Source: Rickettsiales bacterium (lineage in GTDB: Bacteria > Pseudomonadota > Alphaproteobacteria > Rickettsiales > SXRF01). Taken from it: 64,000 nt of DNA. Both the position numbers and the translations under genes were made by a program. The notes below the pieces were generated by a model. That model was given only the letters and a program-made list of their open reading frames with translations. It had not been told where the DNA came from and ran no database searches. Where the stretch lies: contig JAOAUZ010000002.1 in NCBI GenBank assembly GCA_025464625.1, positions 401,379-465,378 of the forward strand, in the 5' to 3' direction. Of the stretch, positions 53,169-61,460 are shown piece after piece (positions within the stretch are counted from its first letter, which is position 1; every line of letters starts with the position of its first letter).

Positions 53169-54008
53169 CTACCTAGTGTGCTTATCCACACAATAAGGGC
53201 AGGTCACATGCTCATCAAAGCTTGGCTCTGCGCGGTCTTCTGGCAGAAGCGCATGTCCGCAGGCATTGCACATACTAGCAGTAGTGGTGGGAACTAACCC
53301 ATGCCCAACAGCAACACGTTTATCAAAAACATAACATTCACCCTGCCAGTTGCTTTTTTCCTCTGGCACTTCTTCCAGATATTTAAGTATACCACCTTTA
53401 AGGTGATACACTTGCTCGAATCCCTCGGCGAGCATCCATGCGGCGAATTTTTCGCAGCGCACACCACCAGTACAGAAGGTGGCTATCTTAGCTTTTTTCT
53501 TATCAAGCAGATTCATATCAACAAAATCTGGTAGCTGTTTGAAGTTGCGGATGTTGGGAATAATCGCGCCCTTGAATGTTCCGAGGTGGGTTTCATAGCT
53601 ATTGCGGGAATCGAGAATAATAGTTTCTGGGTCAGAGATTAATTTATCCCATTCCTCGCAATTAAGGTGAACGCCAGTCTTAAATGGATCATTGGGTTTT
53701 CCAAGCGAGATAATTTCTTTCTTCAGGCGAACTTTGGTGCGGATGAAAGGCGGTTTTTCGCTGAAACTTTCTTTATGCTCGAATTTTTCACCAACAACTT
53801 CACCGCGCAGATAATCAAGCATAGAATTAATAGCTTCACGGCTGCCACCAACTGTTCCATTTATACCTTCAGGTGCAACCAGAATTGAGCCTTTAATATC
53901 GCGCTGTTTAAGAAAATCAAGCAGCGGAAGGCGTTTTTTTTCAAAATCATTAAAATCAAAAAAATGATAAAACGCAGCGATTACGAAGTGATTATCTTGA
54001 GCAGTCAT
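53169..54008 (-). CDS. trhO: Rhodanese-domain tRNA uridine(34) hydroxylase
   Basis: A 279-residue TrhO (YceA) protein that hydroxylates the wobble uridine of certain tRNAs as a step toward 5-(carboxy)methoxyuridine. The N-terminal domain has ILVAPEGINGTVGG (43-56). The rhodanese domain follows with ILDSRNSYETHLGTFKGAI and the active loop FCTGGVRCEK (C179, C185), and there is a C-terminal Cys motif MCNACGHALLP...CPYCVDKH that may bind zinc. This is relevant to the CmoA-like gene at 8487, because CmoA works in the same tRNA pathway downstream of TrhO. It lies 9 bases after the AsmA gene, so the two may share a transcript. Confidence 0.93.
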   Translation of the reverse strand: MTAQDNHFVIAAFYHFFDFNDFEKKRLPLLDFLKQRDIKGSILVAPEGINGTVGGSREAINSMLDYLRGEVVGEKFEHKESFSEKPPFIRTKVRLKKEIISLGKPNDPFKTGVHLNCEEWDKLISDPETIILDSRNSYETHLGTFKGAIIPNIRNFKQLPDFVDMNLLDKKKAKIATFCTGGVRCEKFAAWMLAEGFEQVYHLKGGILKYLEEVPEEKSNWQGECYVFDKRVAVGHGLVPTTTASMCNACGHALLPEDRAEPSFDEHVTCPYCVDKHTR

Positions 54009-54017
54009 ATCTACAAC

Positions 54018-55952
54018 CTATCTGAACCCTTTTAGTAAATTTTTTATGTCTTCTGGCTTCTTAACAGCATCTTTTATGTTTTTCACCGTATCTTTTATTT
54101 TTTCAGGGTTTTTCAGAGCATCTTCGGCAACACCAGCTAAATCTGGAGTAAACTTCAATTTCTCAAAATTACCTTCAACATTCACAGGAATATCCAGACC
54201 AGCCTTATCCTTGCCGCCTTGTCCCTGCAATGTTGCTACCACGCTTGGTGTCAGGCGGTAATTAACATAACGGTTGGGTAAGTCAACTGTTCCTGCACCT
54301 TTTAAGCGCAGAAGAGGGGCTTTCATCATCAAATCATCATTTTTAACAATGCCTTGCGTGATTGTGTATGTTCCGCCAAGTTCAGAAAAATTAGTTTTTT
54401 CGGAGGAAGTATCCACACCAGTCACCATCGCTTTCGCGCTGGAAATTACTTGTGCGATATTTACTCCGCGAATTGTTCCATCACTAAGTTTAATGTCGCC
54501 CTTGCCCGCGAGCGATGAAATAATGTCGCGTTGTGAAGCACCGCGACCTGTGATGCTGGTTGTAACATTGGCAGTGCCAGTCAGCCTGTCAAACTGAGCA
54601 AAATCTTTCAGCATTTGTTCAATCTGGATATTATTTATAGCAAGATTGGCAGAAATTGCGTTGCTCGCATTTGCCGTTGCCGAGATTTTTGCTGTTCCAC
54701 TATATAATTCTACATGTGGGATGTTAAGAGCTAATGCCCCACCCGCCAATTGTAGATTCAAAGACATTTTGCTTAAGGTAGTTGCCTGATATAACAGGTT
54801 GGCTATTTCCAGCGAAACTTTTGCATTAACTGCTTTGAGTCCTGATAGATCGATAGGCTTAGTATCCCAATCTTGGGTCTCTGCGTGCGCATCACTTATC
54901 AGAGATAGAGAAGCCTGTTTCTCTGTTTTAGGAATATAGTGATTGAGATTAAATTTATCAGTTGCCAGTTTAGCCTCTATAGATGGCACGGCACTGGCAA
55001 AATTAATTTTTATATCGCCATTAAGGGTGCTGTCATCAAGGGTAATTTTTGCTTTATTCAGGTTGCATTCAGATGTGCTGCAAGTAAGCACGCCCTGTCC
55101 AGCAAAAGCTAGTTGTGTGTTGCCTTTCCAATCTAATTTTTTACCAGTCAGACCAGAGAGAGCAACCAGTGAAGAACTGCTTAACTCAACATTTCCATTC
55201 GCGCTTTGCATATTTGCGTTGCCATCAAACACCAGCGAAATTAGTGAGCCGATCTTTAAATCTAACTTTGCTTTGCTATCACCGCCTTCTGCTAATTTGA
55301 AAGGGCGCTCGGCGTGGAGTGATAATTTTACCTGTTCTTTATTAAATGTAAGTTTGGCGACAATATCCAGCGGAGAGTTTGGCGACGGCATATCTATGTC
55401 GAGACTAGCATTGGCAACGCTATAATTCTTGCCGCTACGCTGATCTTTATAGGTAAAATTTCCATCGTTTATTACTATTTTACCAAGCGAAGGCGGTGGT
55501 GCTTCCGATTCTTTTGCAGACGGGGCAGAGGACGCTTCTTTGTTTTCTATTTTCTCTGTTTTTGGTGCAGTAAACTGCCAGTTAGGAACGCCATTTTTAT
55601 TTACCTCTAAATGTAGAGTTGGTTTATTTATAATGAATTGTTTTACCTGAACTTCTTTATGTAGCAATGGCAGCAGCGCAACCTCTATGGTTATATCGCC
55701 AATCTCCGCCATGTTCTTATCGCTATAGCCTTCGCCATTGGATAATGTTACCTGCTGCAACTTCACCCCGATATTCGGCCACATGCTTGCTTTTATATCT
55801 CCCGCGATAACCAGATCACGTCCTGTTATCTTTTTTACTTGTTCGCTGGCGATTTTTTTCACGCCATCGAGTGGAATAAAAAACGGAGCGGCAACCAATG
55901 TAATAATCAGTAGTAGAACAACCACCAAAATCCATTTTATCAGACGTTTCAT
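54018..55952 (-). CDS. AsmA-family protein
   Basis: A 644-residue inner-membrane-anchored periplasmic protein. A single N-terminal helix (LIKWILVVVLLLIITLVAAPFFI) is followed by the AsmA opening KKIASEQVKKITGRDLVIAGDIKASMWPNIGVKLQQVTLSNGEGY, which has the GRxLxIxGxI pattern. The C-terminal AsmA domain includes ISSLAGKGDIKLSDGTIRGVNIAQVI and FSELGGTYTITQGIVKNDDLMM. Large beta-rich AsmA-like proteins are thought to help lipid movement to the outer membrane, which is established for TamB/YhdP relatives. It starts 65 bases before the oppositely oriented small gene. Confidence 0.9.
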   Translation of the reverse strand: MKRLIKWILVVVLLLIITLVAAPFFIPLDGVKKIASEQVKKITGRDLVIAGDIKASMWPNIGVKLQQVTLSNGEGYSDKNMAEIGDITIEVALLPLLHKEVQVKQFIINKPTLHLEVNKNGVPNWQFTAPKTEKIENKEASSAPSAKESEAPPPSLGKIVINDGNFTYKDQRSGKNYSVANASLDIDMPSPNSPLDIVAKLTFNKEQVKLSLHAERPFKLAEGGDSKAKLDLKIGSLISLVFDGNANMQSANGNVELSSSSLVALSGLTGKKLDWKGNTQLAFAGQGVLTCSTSECNLNKAKITLDDSTLNGDIKINFASAVPSIEAKLATDKFNLNHYIPKTEKQASLSLISDAHAETQDWDTKPIDLSGLKAVNAKVSLEIANLLYQATTLSKMSLNLQLAGGALALNIPHVELYSGTAKISATANASNAISANLAINNIQIEQMLKDFAQFDRLTGTANVTTSITGRGASQRDIISSLAGKGDIKLSDGTIRGVNIAQVISSAKAMVTGVDTSSEKTNFSELGGTYTITQGIVKNDDLMMKAPLLRLKGAGTVDLPNRYVNYRLTPSVVATLQGQGGKDKAGLDIPVNVEGNFEKLKFTPDLAGVAEDALKNPEKIKDTVKNIKDAVKKPEDIKNLLKGFR

Positions 55953-56054
55953 AATTTATTCTCCATGGTTTGGTGAGCGAGGTTAAAAAAACAGTAGAAA
56001 GCAAAAACAAGCGGTGGCATAGTGCAACCTCTTTATTTAAATTCGGAGTCGCGC

Positions 56055-56291
56055 ATGGTTATCAACATCAATCCCAACCGCATTAATATCCAATCTGGTG
56101 GAGCTGGCAGGTCAAACGCTGGCAGACGAGAATCAACATATGGCGACGAGCGCATTATCGTTCCGTCAAAGGCAGATGTCAATAATATACCAGCGCCAGA
56201 ATCATTGCAGACTATGATACGCAGCGCAGTGGAATCATTACGCAAAGGCGTGTTCTGGGATCGCGGAACAATACTTAATTTGATTGTTTGA
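56055..56291 (+). CDS. Small conserved-looking protein of unknown function
   Basis: A 78-residue protein. MVININPNRINIQSGGAGR at the N-terminus and SLRKGVFWDRGTILNLIV at the C-terminus look like a conserved alphaproteobacterial small protein, but I cannot name it. No membrane segment or signal is present. I chose ATG 56055 because CGGAG lies 7 bases upstream; GTG 56022 would extend it without support. It is convergent with the lipoprotein gene, ending 1 base before it. Confidence 0.6.
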   Translation: MVININPNRINIQSGGAGRSNAGRRESTYGDERIIVPSKADVNNIPAPESLQTMIRSAVESLRKGVFWDRGTILNLIV

Positions 56292-56292
56292 T

Positions 56293-56751
56293 TTAAGGTT
56301 GCGGAGCTAAGTTGCAGTTGGCAACGCACTGAGTGTGAGGAATAACTTTTCCGCCACAATTGCCATAGCAAATATTGAAGCTGCCGTCACACTGCACTTT
56401 GCAGCTACTAGCTTCGCAATCTACTCCGTTATGGTGTCTAAAACTAGATATATCGCGCTTGATTTCTTTTCCCTGCCTTGTGCGCTCGCGTACATAATCA
56501 TCATAATCAATTTTGGCTTGCAGACGGTTATTTTGTTCTTGTATTGCGTTCATCTGTGCACAATTTTGCTGTTGCACGGCGCATGAATGATAACACATCT
56601 GCTGCGTTGACAGACAGTTATTAGCGCAGTAGCGACCGCTTTCCGTGCGTGGCGCAACCAGCTCTATATCGGTGCGGTATTCAGGCTGCGGAGGTCCGCA
56701 AGAAGCGAGTAAGAATATAACCGCCAACGACAAGAATTTTTGTAATTTCAT
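56293..56751 (-). CDS. Cysteine-rich lipoprotein
   Basis: A 152-residue predicted lipoprotein. The signal peptide (KFLSLAVIFLLASC) ends in a lipobox with Cys18. The mature part carries 12 further cysteines in two clusters (residues about 40-65 and 112-148, such as YCANNCLSTQQMC and CKVQCDGSFNICYGNC), joined by a charged helical stretch (QEQNNRLQAKIDYDDYVRERTRQ). Paired CxxxC spacing suggests disulfide-linked helical hairpins. It should be lipid-anchored at the outer or inner membrane after processing. No family is recognised. Confidence 0.8.
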   Translation of the reverse strand: MKLQKFLSLAVIFLLASCGPPQPEYRTDIELVAPRTESGRYCANNCLSTQQMCYHSCAVQQQNCAQMNAIQEQNNRLQAKIDYDDYVRERTRQGKEIKRDISSFRHHNGVDCEASSCKVQCDGSFNICYGNCGGKVIPHTQCVANCNLAPQP

Positions 56752-56852
56752 TTACTGCTCCAAAATTTTTATATTCTATTGTAGTTTATAGAATATATGT
56801 GTAATTGCAAATTACATTGTATTAATGTTTCAGATTACTCTATATTAACCAC

Positions 56853-58043
56853 ATGACATTTTCTTACGAAGATCCTTTTTTACTTTCTGAGCAACTCACC
56901 GATGATGAGCGCATGGTGCAGGAATCGGCGCGTTCTTATGCGCGTGATAAGCTTATGCCCCGCGTTGTTTCTGCCAATCGCCATGAACGGTTTGATGTGG
57001 AAATCATGCGCGAGATGGGTGCGCTAGGTTTGTTTGGTGCAACAATTAAAGGCTATGGCTGCGCTGGTGTAAGTAATGTTGCCTCTGGTCTTATCTGCAA
57101 AGAAATTGAGTGGGTAGATTCTGGTTATCGCAGCACACTTTCGGTGCAATCCAGCCTTGTTATGCACCCGATTTATAGCTTCGGCAGCGACGCACAAAAA
57201 GAAAAATATCTGCCAAAACTCGCCAGCGGAGAATTTATAGGTTGTTTTGGTCTTACCGAACCTAATCATGGCTCTGACCCATCGAGCATGGAAACGCGCG
57301 CTAAAAAAGTTGCTGGTGGATATATTTTAAGTGGCGCAAAAAACTGGATAACTAATTCGCCGATTGCGGATGTATTTGTCATTTGGGCAAAAGTTTTTGG
57401 TGATAGCAAAATTCCTGATGGCACAATCAAAGGTTTTATTCTTGATAAAGGAATGAAGGGGCTTTCCGCTCCAAAAATTGAGGGAAAATTTTCCCTGCGT
57501 GTTTCGGTGACAGGTGGCATCGTTATGGAAGATGTGCTGGTGCTAGAGGAAAATATTTTGCCTGAAAGCGGTGGAATAAAATCACCATTTTCTTGCCTCA
57601 ATAAAGCGCGCTATGGCATTGGCTGGGGTGCGCTTGGTGCAGCGGAATTTTGTTTTGAGGCAGCTCGGAGATATACGCTGGAGCGTGTGCAATTTGGTAA
57701 ACCTCTGGCTGCTAATCAGCTTATTCAGAAAAAACTTGCTGATATGCTCACTGATATTGCGCTTGGCTTGCAAGCCTGCCTGCGGGTGGGAAGGCTGATG
57801 GATGAAAATAAACTAGCCCCTGAAATGATTTCTGTCATCAAGCGCAACTCGGCAGGAAAGGCTCTTGATATTGCCCGCACGTCACGCGATATGCATGGTG
57901 GTAATGGCATTTCTGATGAATATCACGTCATCCGCCATGTGATGAATCTGGAGAGCGTAAATACTTACGAAGGCACGCACGATATTCATGCACTAATTAT
58001 TGGGCGGGCTATAACAGGTATTCAGGCTTTCAAGGCGGAGTAA
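56853..58043 (+). CDS. gcdH: Glutaryl-CoA dehydrogenase
   Basis: A 396-residue FAD enzyme of the acyl-CoA dehydrogenase family that oxidises and decarboxylates glutaryl-CoA to crotonyl-CoA in lysine and tryptophan breakdown. Typical blocks are [24 protein letters not shown], the FAD/substrate motif [16 protein letters not shown], and [24 protein letters not shown], in which Glu373 is the catalytic base. DYRGTL-like region appears as [14 protein letters not shown], the GCDH signature (YRS). The product can enter the FadN enzyme pathway at 29632. The gene is alone between convergent and divergent neighbours. Confidence 0.94.
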   Translation: MTFSYEDPFLLSEQLTDDERMVQESARSYARDKLMPRVVSANRHERFDVEIMREMGALGLFGATIKGYGCAGVSNVASGLICKEIEWVDSGYRSTLSVQSSLVMHPIYSFGSDAQKEKYLPKLASGEFIGCFGLTEPNHGSDPSSMETRAKKVAGGYILSGAKNWITNSPIADVFVIWAKVFGDSKIPDGTIKGFILDKGMKGLSAPKIEGKFSLRVSVTGGIVMEDVLVLEENILPESGGIKSPFSCLNKARYGIGWGALGAAEFCFEAARRYTLERVQFGKPLAANQLIQKKLADMLTDIALGLQACLRVGRLMDENKLAPEMISVIKRNSAGKALDIARTSRDMHGGNGISDEYHVIRHVMNLESVNTYEGTHDIHALIIGRAITGIQAFKAE

Positions 58044-58051
58044 TTTCAGAT

Positions 58052-58936
58052 TTAATAAAGCCTGTATGAGGCATGGCAAATTTTACTAGTTGTAGTAATT
58101 GCATAACCAGTTCTTGCTGCGTTTAGACATTCGGGAACTGCGCTAGACCAATATCCAGAATATCCCCAGAACACTCCTTTAAGCGGATTTCCATCATCAA
58201 TCTTTACATCTATTTGCTGCATTTGCAGCGGAGTGAATACTCCGCAATCATCATTTGTATTCGACCAATCAGCATCGCTTCCAGCACCATTAGGATTGCA
58301 AATTAGGGCATGAAGCCAAAATCCTGCAGGAAACCCATAGGTTGTTTTAAGGGAATCTGGCGTTGTGGTTGTAGTGCCACTTTGCCATGAACCCCCTGGC
58401 ATTATTCCTGAGGTTGGGTTTAGAGATACTTCGGGGTAGCCCGTTCCTAAGGCAAAGGTGCTTCCATAACTTCCACCAATCATTTTTGAGGCAGAGAGAT
58501 GTTGATAAAACCAAGGGAATTCAGCATTCCACCCGCAATCTGGTGAGGTATAGCTGTTATCGGTAATCCAACCAGTACAGCTTGTAATATCATTTAGTTC
58601 CAACACGCCATCCCCGTCACCATTATTACCAAGCTCAAAAGATGTCGCTGAAGCACAATCCCCTGGTAGACAATTATATTTGACTTTAAAAGCCCCAACG
58701 GCGAGTTTGTACGTTTCAAATTGTTTTATCTGTGCGCGAATGCGCGCTGCACTTATCAAATCCTGTCCTACCATAACACCACCGACAACCAGTCCGATAA
58801 TGACGAGTACGATAGAAAGCTCTATTAGAGTGAAGCCCGTTCTTTTCTTGTCATTTCGAGCGAGCGCAGCGAAGAGAGAAATCTTTGCATTATAAAGACA
58901 AGATTCCTCACAGCAGCCCGCCCCGTGCTGCGACAT
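58052..58936 (-). CDS. Type IV pilin-like/pseudopilin protein with disturbed leader
   Basis: A prepilin-like protein. The N-methylation motif G-FTLIELSIVLVIIGLVVGGVMVGQDLI has the processing Gly and Glu5, and a globular part with many Asp/Asn/Cys residues follows. Normal leaders are short and basic, but here the in-frame ATGs (58936 and 59002) lie 34 and 56 residues ahead, and the leader is encoded by palindromic element E. Neither ATG has a ribosome site. The gene may use a non-standard start inside the element or be impaired. No other pilus or type II secretion gene is nearby, so it is an orphan. The mature length, about 260 residues, fits a minor pilin. Confidence 0.7.
   Translation of the reverse strand: MSQHGAGCCEESCLYNAKISLFAALARNDKKRTGFTLIELSIVLVIIGLVVGGVMVGQDLISAARIRAQIKQFETYKLAVGAFKVKYNCLPGDCASATSFELGNNGDGDGVLELNDITSCTGWITDNSYTSPDCGWNAEFPWFYQHLSASKMIGGSYGSTFALGTGYPEVSLNPTSGIMPGGSWQSGTTTTTPDSLKTTYGFPAGFWLHALICNPNGAGSDADWSNTNDDCGVFTPLQMQQIDVKIDDGNPLKGVFWGYSGYWSSAVPECLNAARTGYAITTTSKICHASYRLY
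58849..58913. repeat. Palindromic element copy E (in pseudopilin leader)
   Basis: ttgtcatttcgagcgagcgc at the left and gacaagattcctcac at the right share the family's cat-N-cgag and gattcctc signatures with the other copies. Read on the minus strand, it supplies about 20 codons just ahead of the prepilin cleavage site. Confidence 0.75.
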
Positions 58937-59143
58937 GGGGTTCGCAGTGGCAGAGCTATTGTAGCCTAAAGTCGATGGGGGGGGTAAGCATTTGTTTTGC
59001 ATGGTTGGTTGCAGATATTATTTAGGTTAATAATATGGTTATGTTATCATAATAGATGTTAATGAAATACTAATAGAAATCACCTTCCTGTGCGTTGTTT
59101 CGGTGCTATGCTGGCTTTGTTATGTAGTTGGTACATTCGCTTT

Positions 59144-59213
59144 AGGATGAGATACTTCGCTGCGCTCAGTATGACAAATATTGTCATTCTGAGGCGAAGC
59201 TGAAGAATCTCCA
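59144..59213. repeat. Palindromic element copy F (two half-elements)
   Basis: gatacttcgctgcgctcagt followed by atgacaaatattgtcatt and ctgaggcgaagctgaagaat. It resembles two element halves head to head, with atgacaa/ttgtcat at the junction, and shares its ends with copies B and E. Confidence 0.65.
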
Positions 59214-59252
59214 CTTAGCTTGATAACATACAAATCCTATACAAAAGATGGG

Positions 59253-59316
59253 AGATAATGTGCAATAATGTGCAGATAATTAGCAATAATATACAGATAA
59301 TGTTCAGATAAGTGTT
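59253..59316 (+). repeat. 21-base direct tandem repeat (about 2.5 copies)
   Basis: Unit 1 is agataatgtgcaataatgtg plus c (59253-59273); unit 2 at 59274-59294 differs at a few positions; a partial third begins at 59295. Each unit is itself made of two near-identical 10-11 base halves. It lies just after the stop side of the O-antigen ligase-like gene. Confidence 0.75.
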
Positions 59317-59340
59317 AAAGATTGGAGAAAAATTACCTTA

Positions 59341-61347
59341 CTAATACTGTAACAATTCCTGCTCGGTAACGGTGTACACTCTTTCCACACCAAGTTTTAC
59401 AGCTTGTTTTTTCATTTCAGTGTTTCCATCCATTGTTCCCAGTAACCATAATGCGCTGCGGTGATTGGGTGCAACTTTAAGTATGCTTTCTAAAATATCA
59501 CGTTGTTTGCTGCGGTCATTATTAGTGAAATCTTCAAGGCTCATAAGGAATGGTGCGATATAATCCTCACGCTGAGGATAGCGCACGCTAAAGCGGATTA
59601 TAGAATCGACTAAGTTTGCTTTTACCTCTGGCTTGAGACCATCGAGGAGAGAAGTTCGCGGTAATTTGAAAAGCAGCATAGAAAGCTCTGGCTCTAATTT
59701 CATCAGCCCAATGAAAGATTTTGGGTCTAGTGCTGCGCGGTGAGAAATTTCTAAAAAATTACGATACCAGTCGCGGTCATTTTCGCTAACGCGGTCAGAA
59801 TTTGCCTTTGCTGCGATGTTTTTTGCAAAATACATAACTCCTTCAGCCATTCTTTCGCCACCGCGTGGTAGATCCTGCATTATAAAATCAACTATTCCAG
59901 CTTGGTTGGGGTCTTCCTGCATAATATTTTTCAGTCGTTCGCCGTAACGGATGATATTTAATTGTTCGTAGCTGCTTATAGTAAGCAATAAAGCCAGCAC
60001 GCCACATATTCCTGAAACCCAGCGCGGAAAAATTTTTATGCTGCGGATGCGTGCAGGGCGGGCTGCACAAATTGCTGCAAGCCCGAGTGCTTGAAACGCC
60101 ATAACCTGCGGCAATAAAAACCATAAATTATTCATTGCGTTTAGCACGATAAAAACAGGAACACACCACCAGAATAATGATTTGCGTAATGGAAATATTG
60201 CCAGAATAGGTAATGTTATGAAAATCAGAAAGCCGATAATTCCAGTTGCCAGCAGAGCCTCCATAGGTTGGCTGTGTGAGTGGAATACACCGTTATATAG
60301 CCACAAACTATTGGGTAAAAACTCACCGTTCTGGAAACTGGTTAAGCCATCAACCAAACCATATTTGAACATATCATCGCTAAAATTTGCCCAACCATTG
60401 CCAGCGATAAGACGAACAGGATTATCGGCAATGGCAGCAACTGCTACCTGATTATAAATCGCCCGTTCTGCAAGAGATGCGTTTTTACATTTGAACAAAT
60501 AATGTTGCTGGCTGATTATTAGCCAACCCAGTGGTAGAACTATTCCGAGCAATGCCAGAGTTCTCCATGTTTTATTTACGGTGATGAGATTTTTTACCCA
60601 GATTGGTTTGTTTTTAATCAGTCGTAACCACAATATCAGGCTTGATATTATAAGGACGGGAAACATCATCGCCCTTGCTGAGGAATTCTGACCAACGAGC
60701 AGCACAATGCCAAATATAAGAACCATCCAGCCGTGACGTGATGGGGTGCGGACGCTTGGCGCGCTGGCATATGCTATCCACAGCCAGCCAGCGATAAACG
60801 GCAGATAATCAGGCCAGTTAGCAGGAGCTTTGGGATTATCAGCACCATAATTATTGATGGTTTTATCGCATAATGTTTGTGGATTGAAATGCAGCGCAGT
60901 TGCTACGCATAGGCTGAACATGCCAACTGACAGGATAATTTTTTTGTACGCAGGTGATTGCCATAACGGCATAATCATTGACACTGATAGCAGTAGCATT
61001 ATTTGCCAGCCACTGCCTTCGCCTAATTGCGGGAAGCCCATCCAAGAGCGTATCGGATTTTCAGCAGCGGGAAGCGATATTATTTGCCAGCCAGCCCATG
61101 CCAGCAAACCATATAATAAAGGATGAACTGGACGTTCTATAGCCAGCCATTTTTTAACAATACCAAACGCCAGCCAAATTGCATTCAGCGCGCCAAGTGC
61201 AAACATTAAAACCATTGCTGGCTCTGTCTGAAACCATGTACCAGCGCGGAATGGCTCAAGGCAAACAACGAACAGCAGCAATTGCAGACACAGTAGTATC
61301 AACCCACAACGTCTGAACCATAAACTTGCTGAACAAAATGTAATCAT
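59341..61347 (-). CDS. Wzy_C/O-antigen ligase-like membrane protein
   Basis: A 668-residue protein. Residues 1-470 hold about 11-12 membrane helices, including LLLCLQLLLFVVCLEPF at the start. The outer loop contains GNGWANFSDDMFKYGL and the ligase/polymerase signature HSHSQPMEALLATGIIGFLIFI. The last 190 residues are soluble and helical (LEISHRAALDPKSF, ILESILKVAPNHRSALWLLGTMDG) and look TPR-like. Wzy_C proteins with such tails include oligosaccharyltransferases (PglL type) and O-antigen ligases. It is not in the glycan operon. Which acceptor it uses, lipid A or protein, cannot be decided. Confidence 0.8.
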   Translation of the reverse strand: MITFCSASLWFRRCGLILLCLQLLLFVVCLEPFRAGTWFQTEPAMVLMFALGALNAIWLAFGIVKKWLAIERPVHPLLYGLLAWAGWQIISLPAAENPIRSWMGFPQLGEGSGWQIMLLLSVSMIMPLWQSPAYKKIILSVGMFSLCVATALHFNPQTLCDKTINNYGADNPKAPANWPDYLPFIAGWLWIAYASAPSVRTPSRHGWMVLIFGIVLLVGQNSSARAMMFPVLIISSLILWLRLIKNKPIWVKNLITVNKTWRTLALLGIVLPLGWLIISQQHYLFKCKNASLAERAIYNQVAVAAIADNPVRLIAGNGWANFSDDMFKYGLVDGLTSFQNGEFLPNSLWLYNGVFHSHSQPMEALLATGIIGFLIFITLPILAIFPLRKSLFWWCVPVFIVLNAMNNLWFLLPQVMAFQALGLAAICAARPARIRSIKIFPRWVSGICGVLALLLTISSYEQLNIIRYGERLKNIMQEDPNQAGIVDFIMQDLPRGGERMAEGVMYFAKNIAAKANSDRVSENDRDWYRNFLEISHRAALDPKSFIGLMKLEPELSMLLFKLPRTSLLDGLKPEVKANLVDSIIRFSVRYPQREDYIAPFLMSLEDFTNNDRSKQRDILESILKVAPNHRSALWLLGTMDGNTEMKKQAVKLGVERVYTVTEQELLQY

Positions 61348-61460
61348 ATGGTTTTATTACGAAATTTTTATGCCAAATTTTTCATGATTGTATTAATGGT
61401 TTTATATCTCTATAATCCAGTTTTTAATTGTGTGCTATCTCTTATCAAGGAACTGTTAAA

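Larger units (their letters stand above)
59003..59340. other. Intergenic region with two repeat types
   Basis: This 338-base gap holds palindromic element F (59144-59213) and the 21-base tandem repeat (from 59253). No gene with a plausible ribosome site was seen. The remaining sequence is AT-rich and unremarkable. Confidence 0.55.

Noticed and set aside
54943..55425. 160-residue open frame on the plus strand
   Set aside because: It lies wholly opposite the AsmA-family gene, has no recognisable motif or ribosome site, and reflects the codon bias of the real gene.
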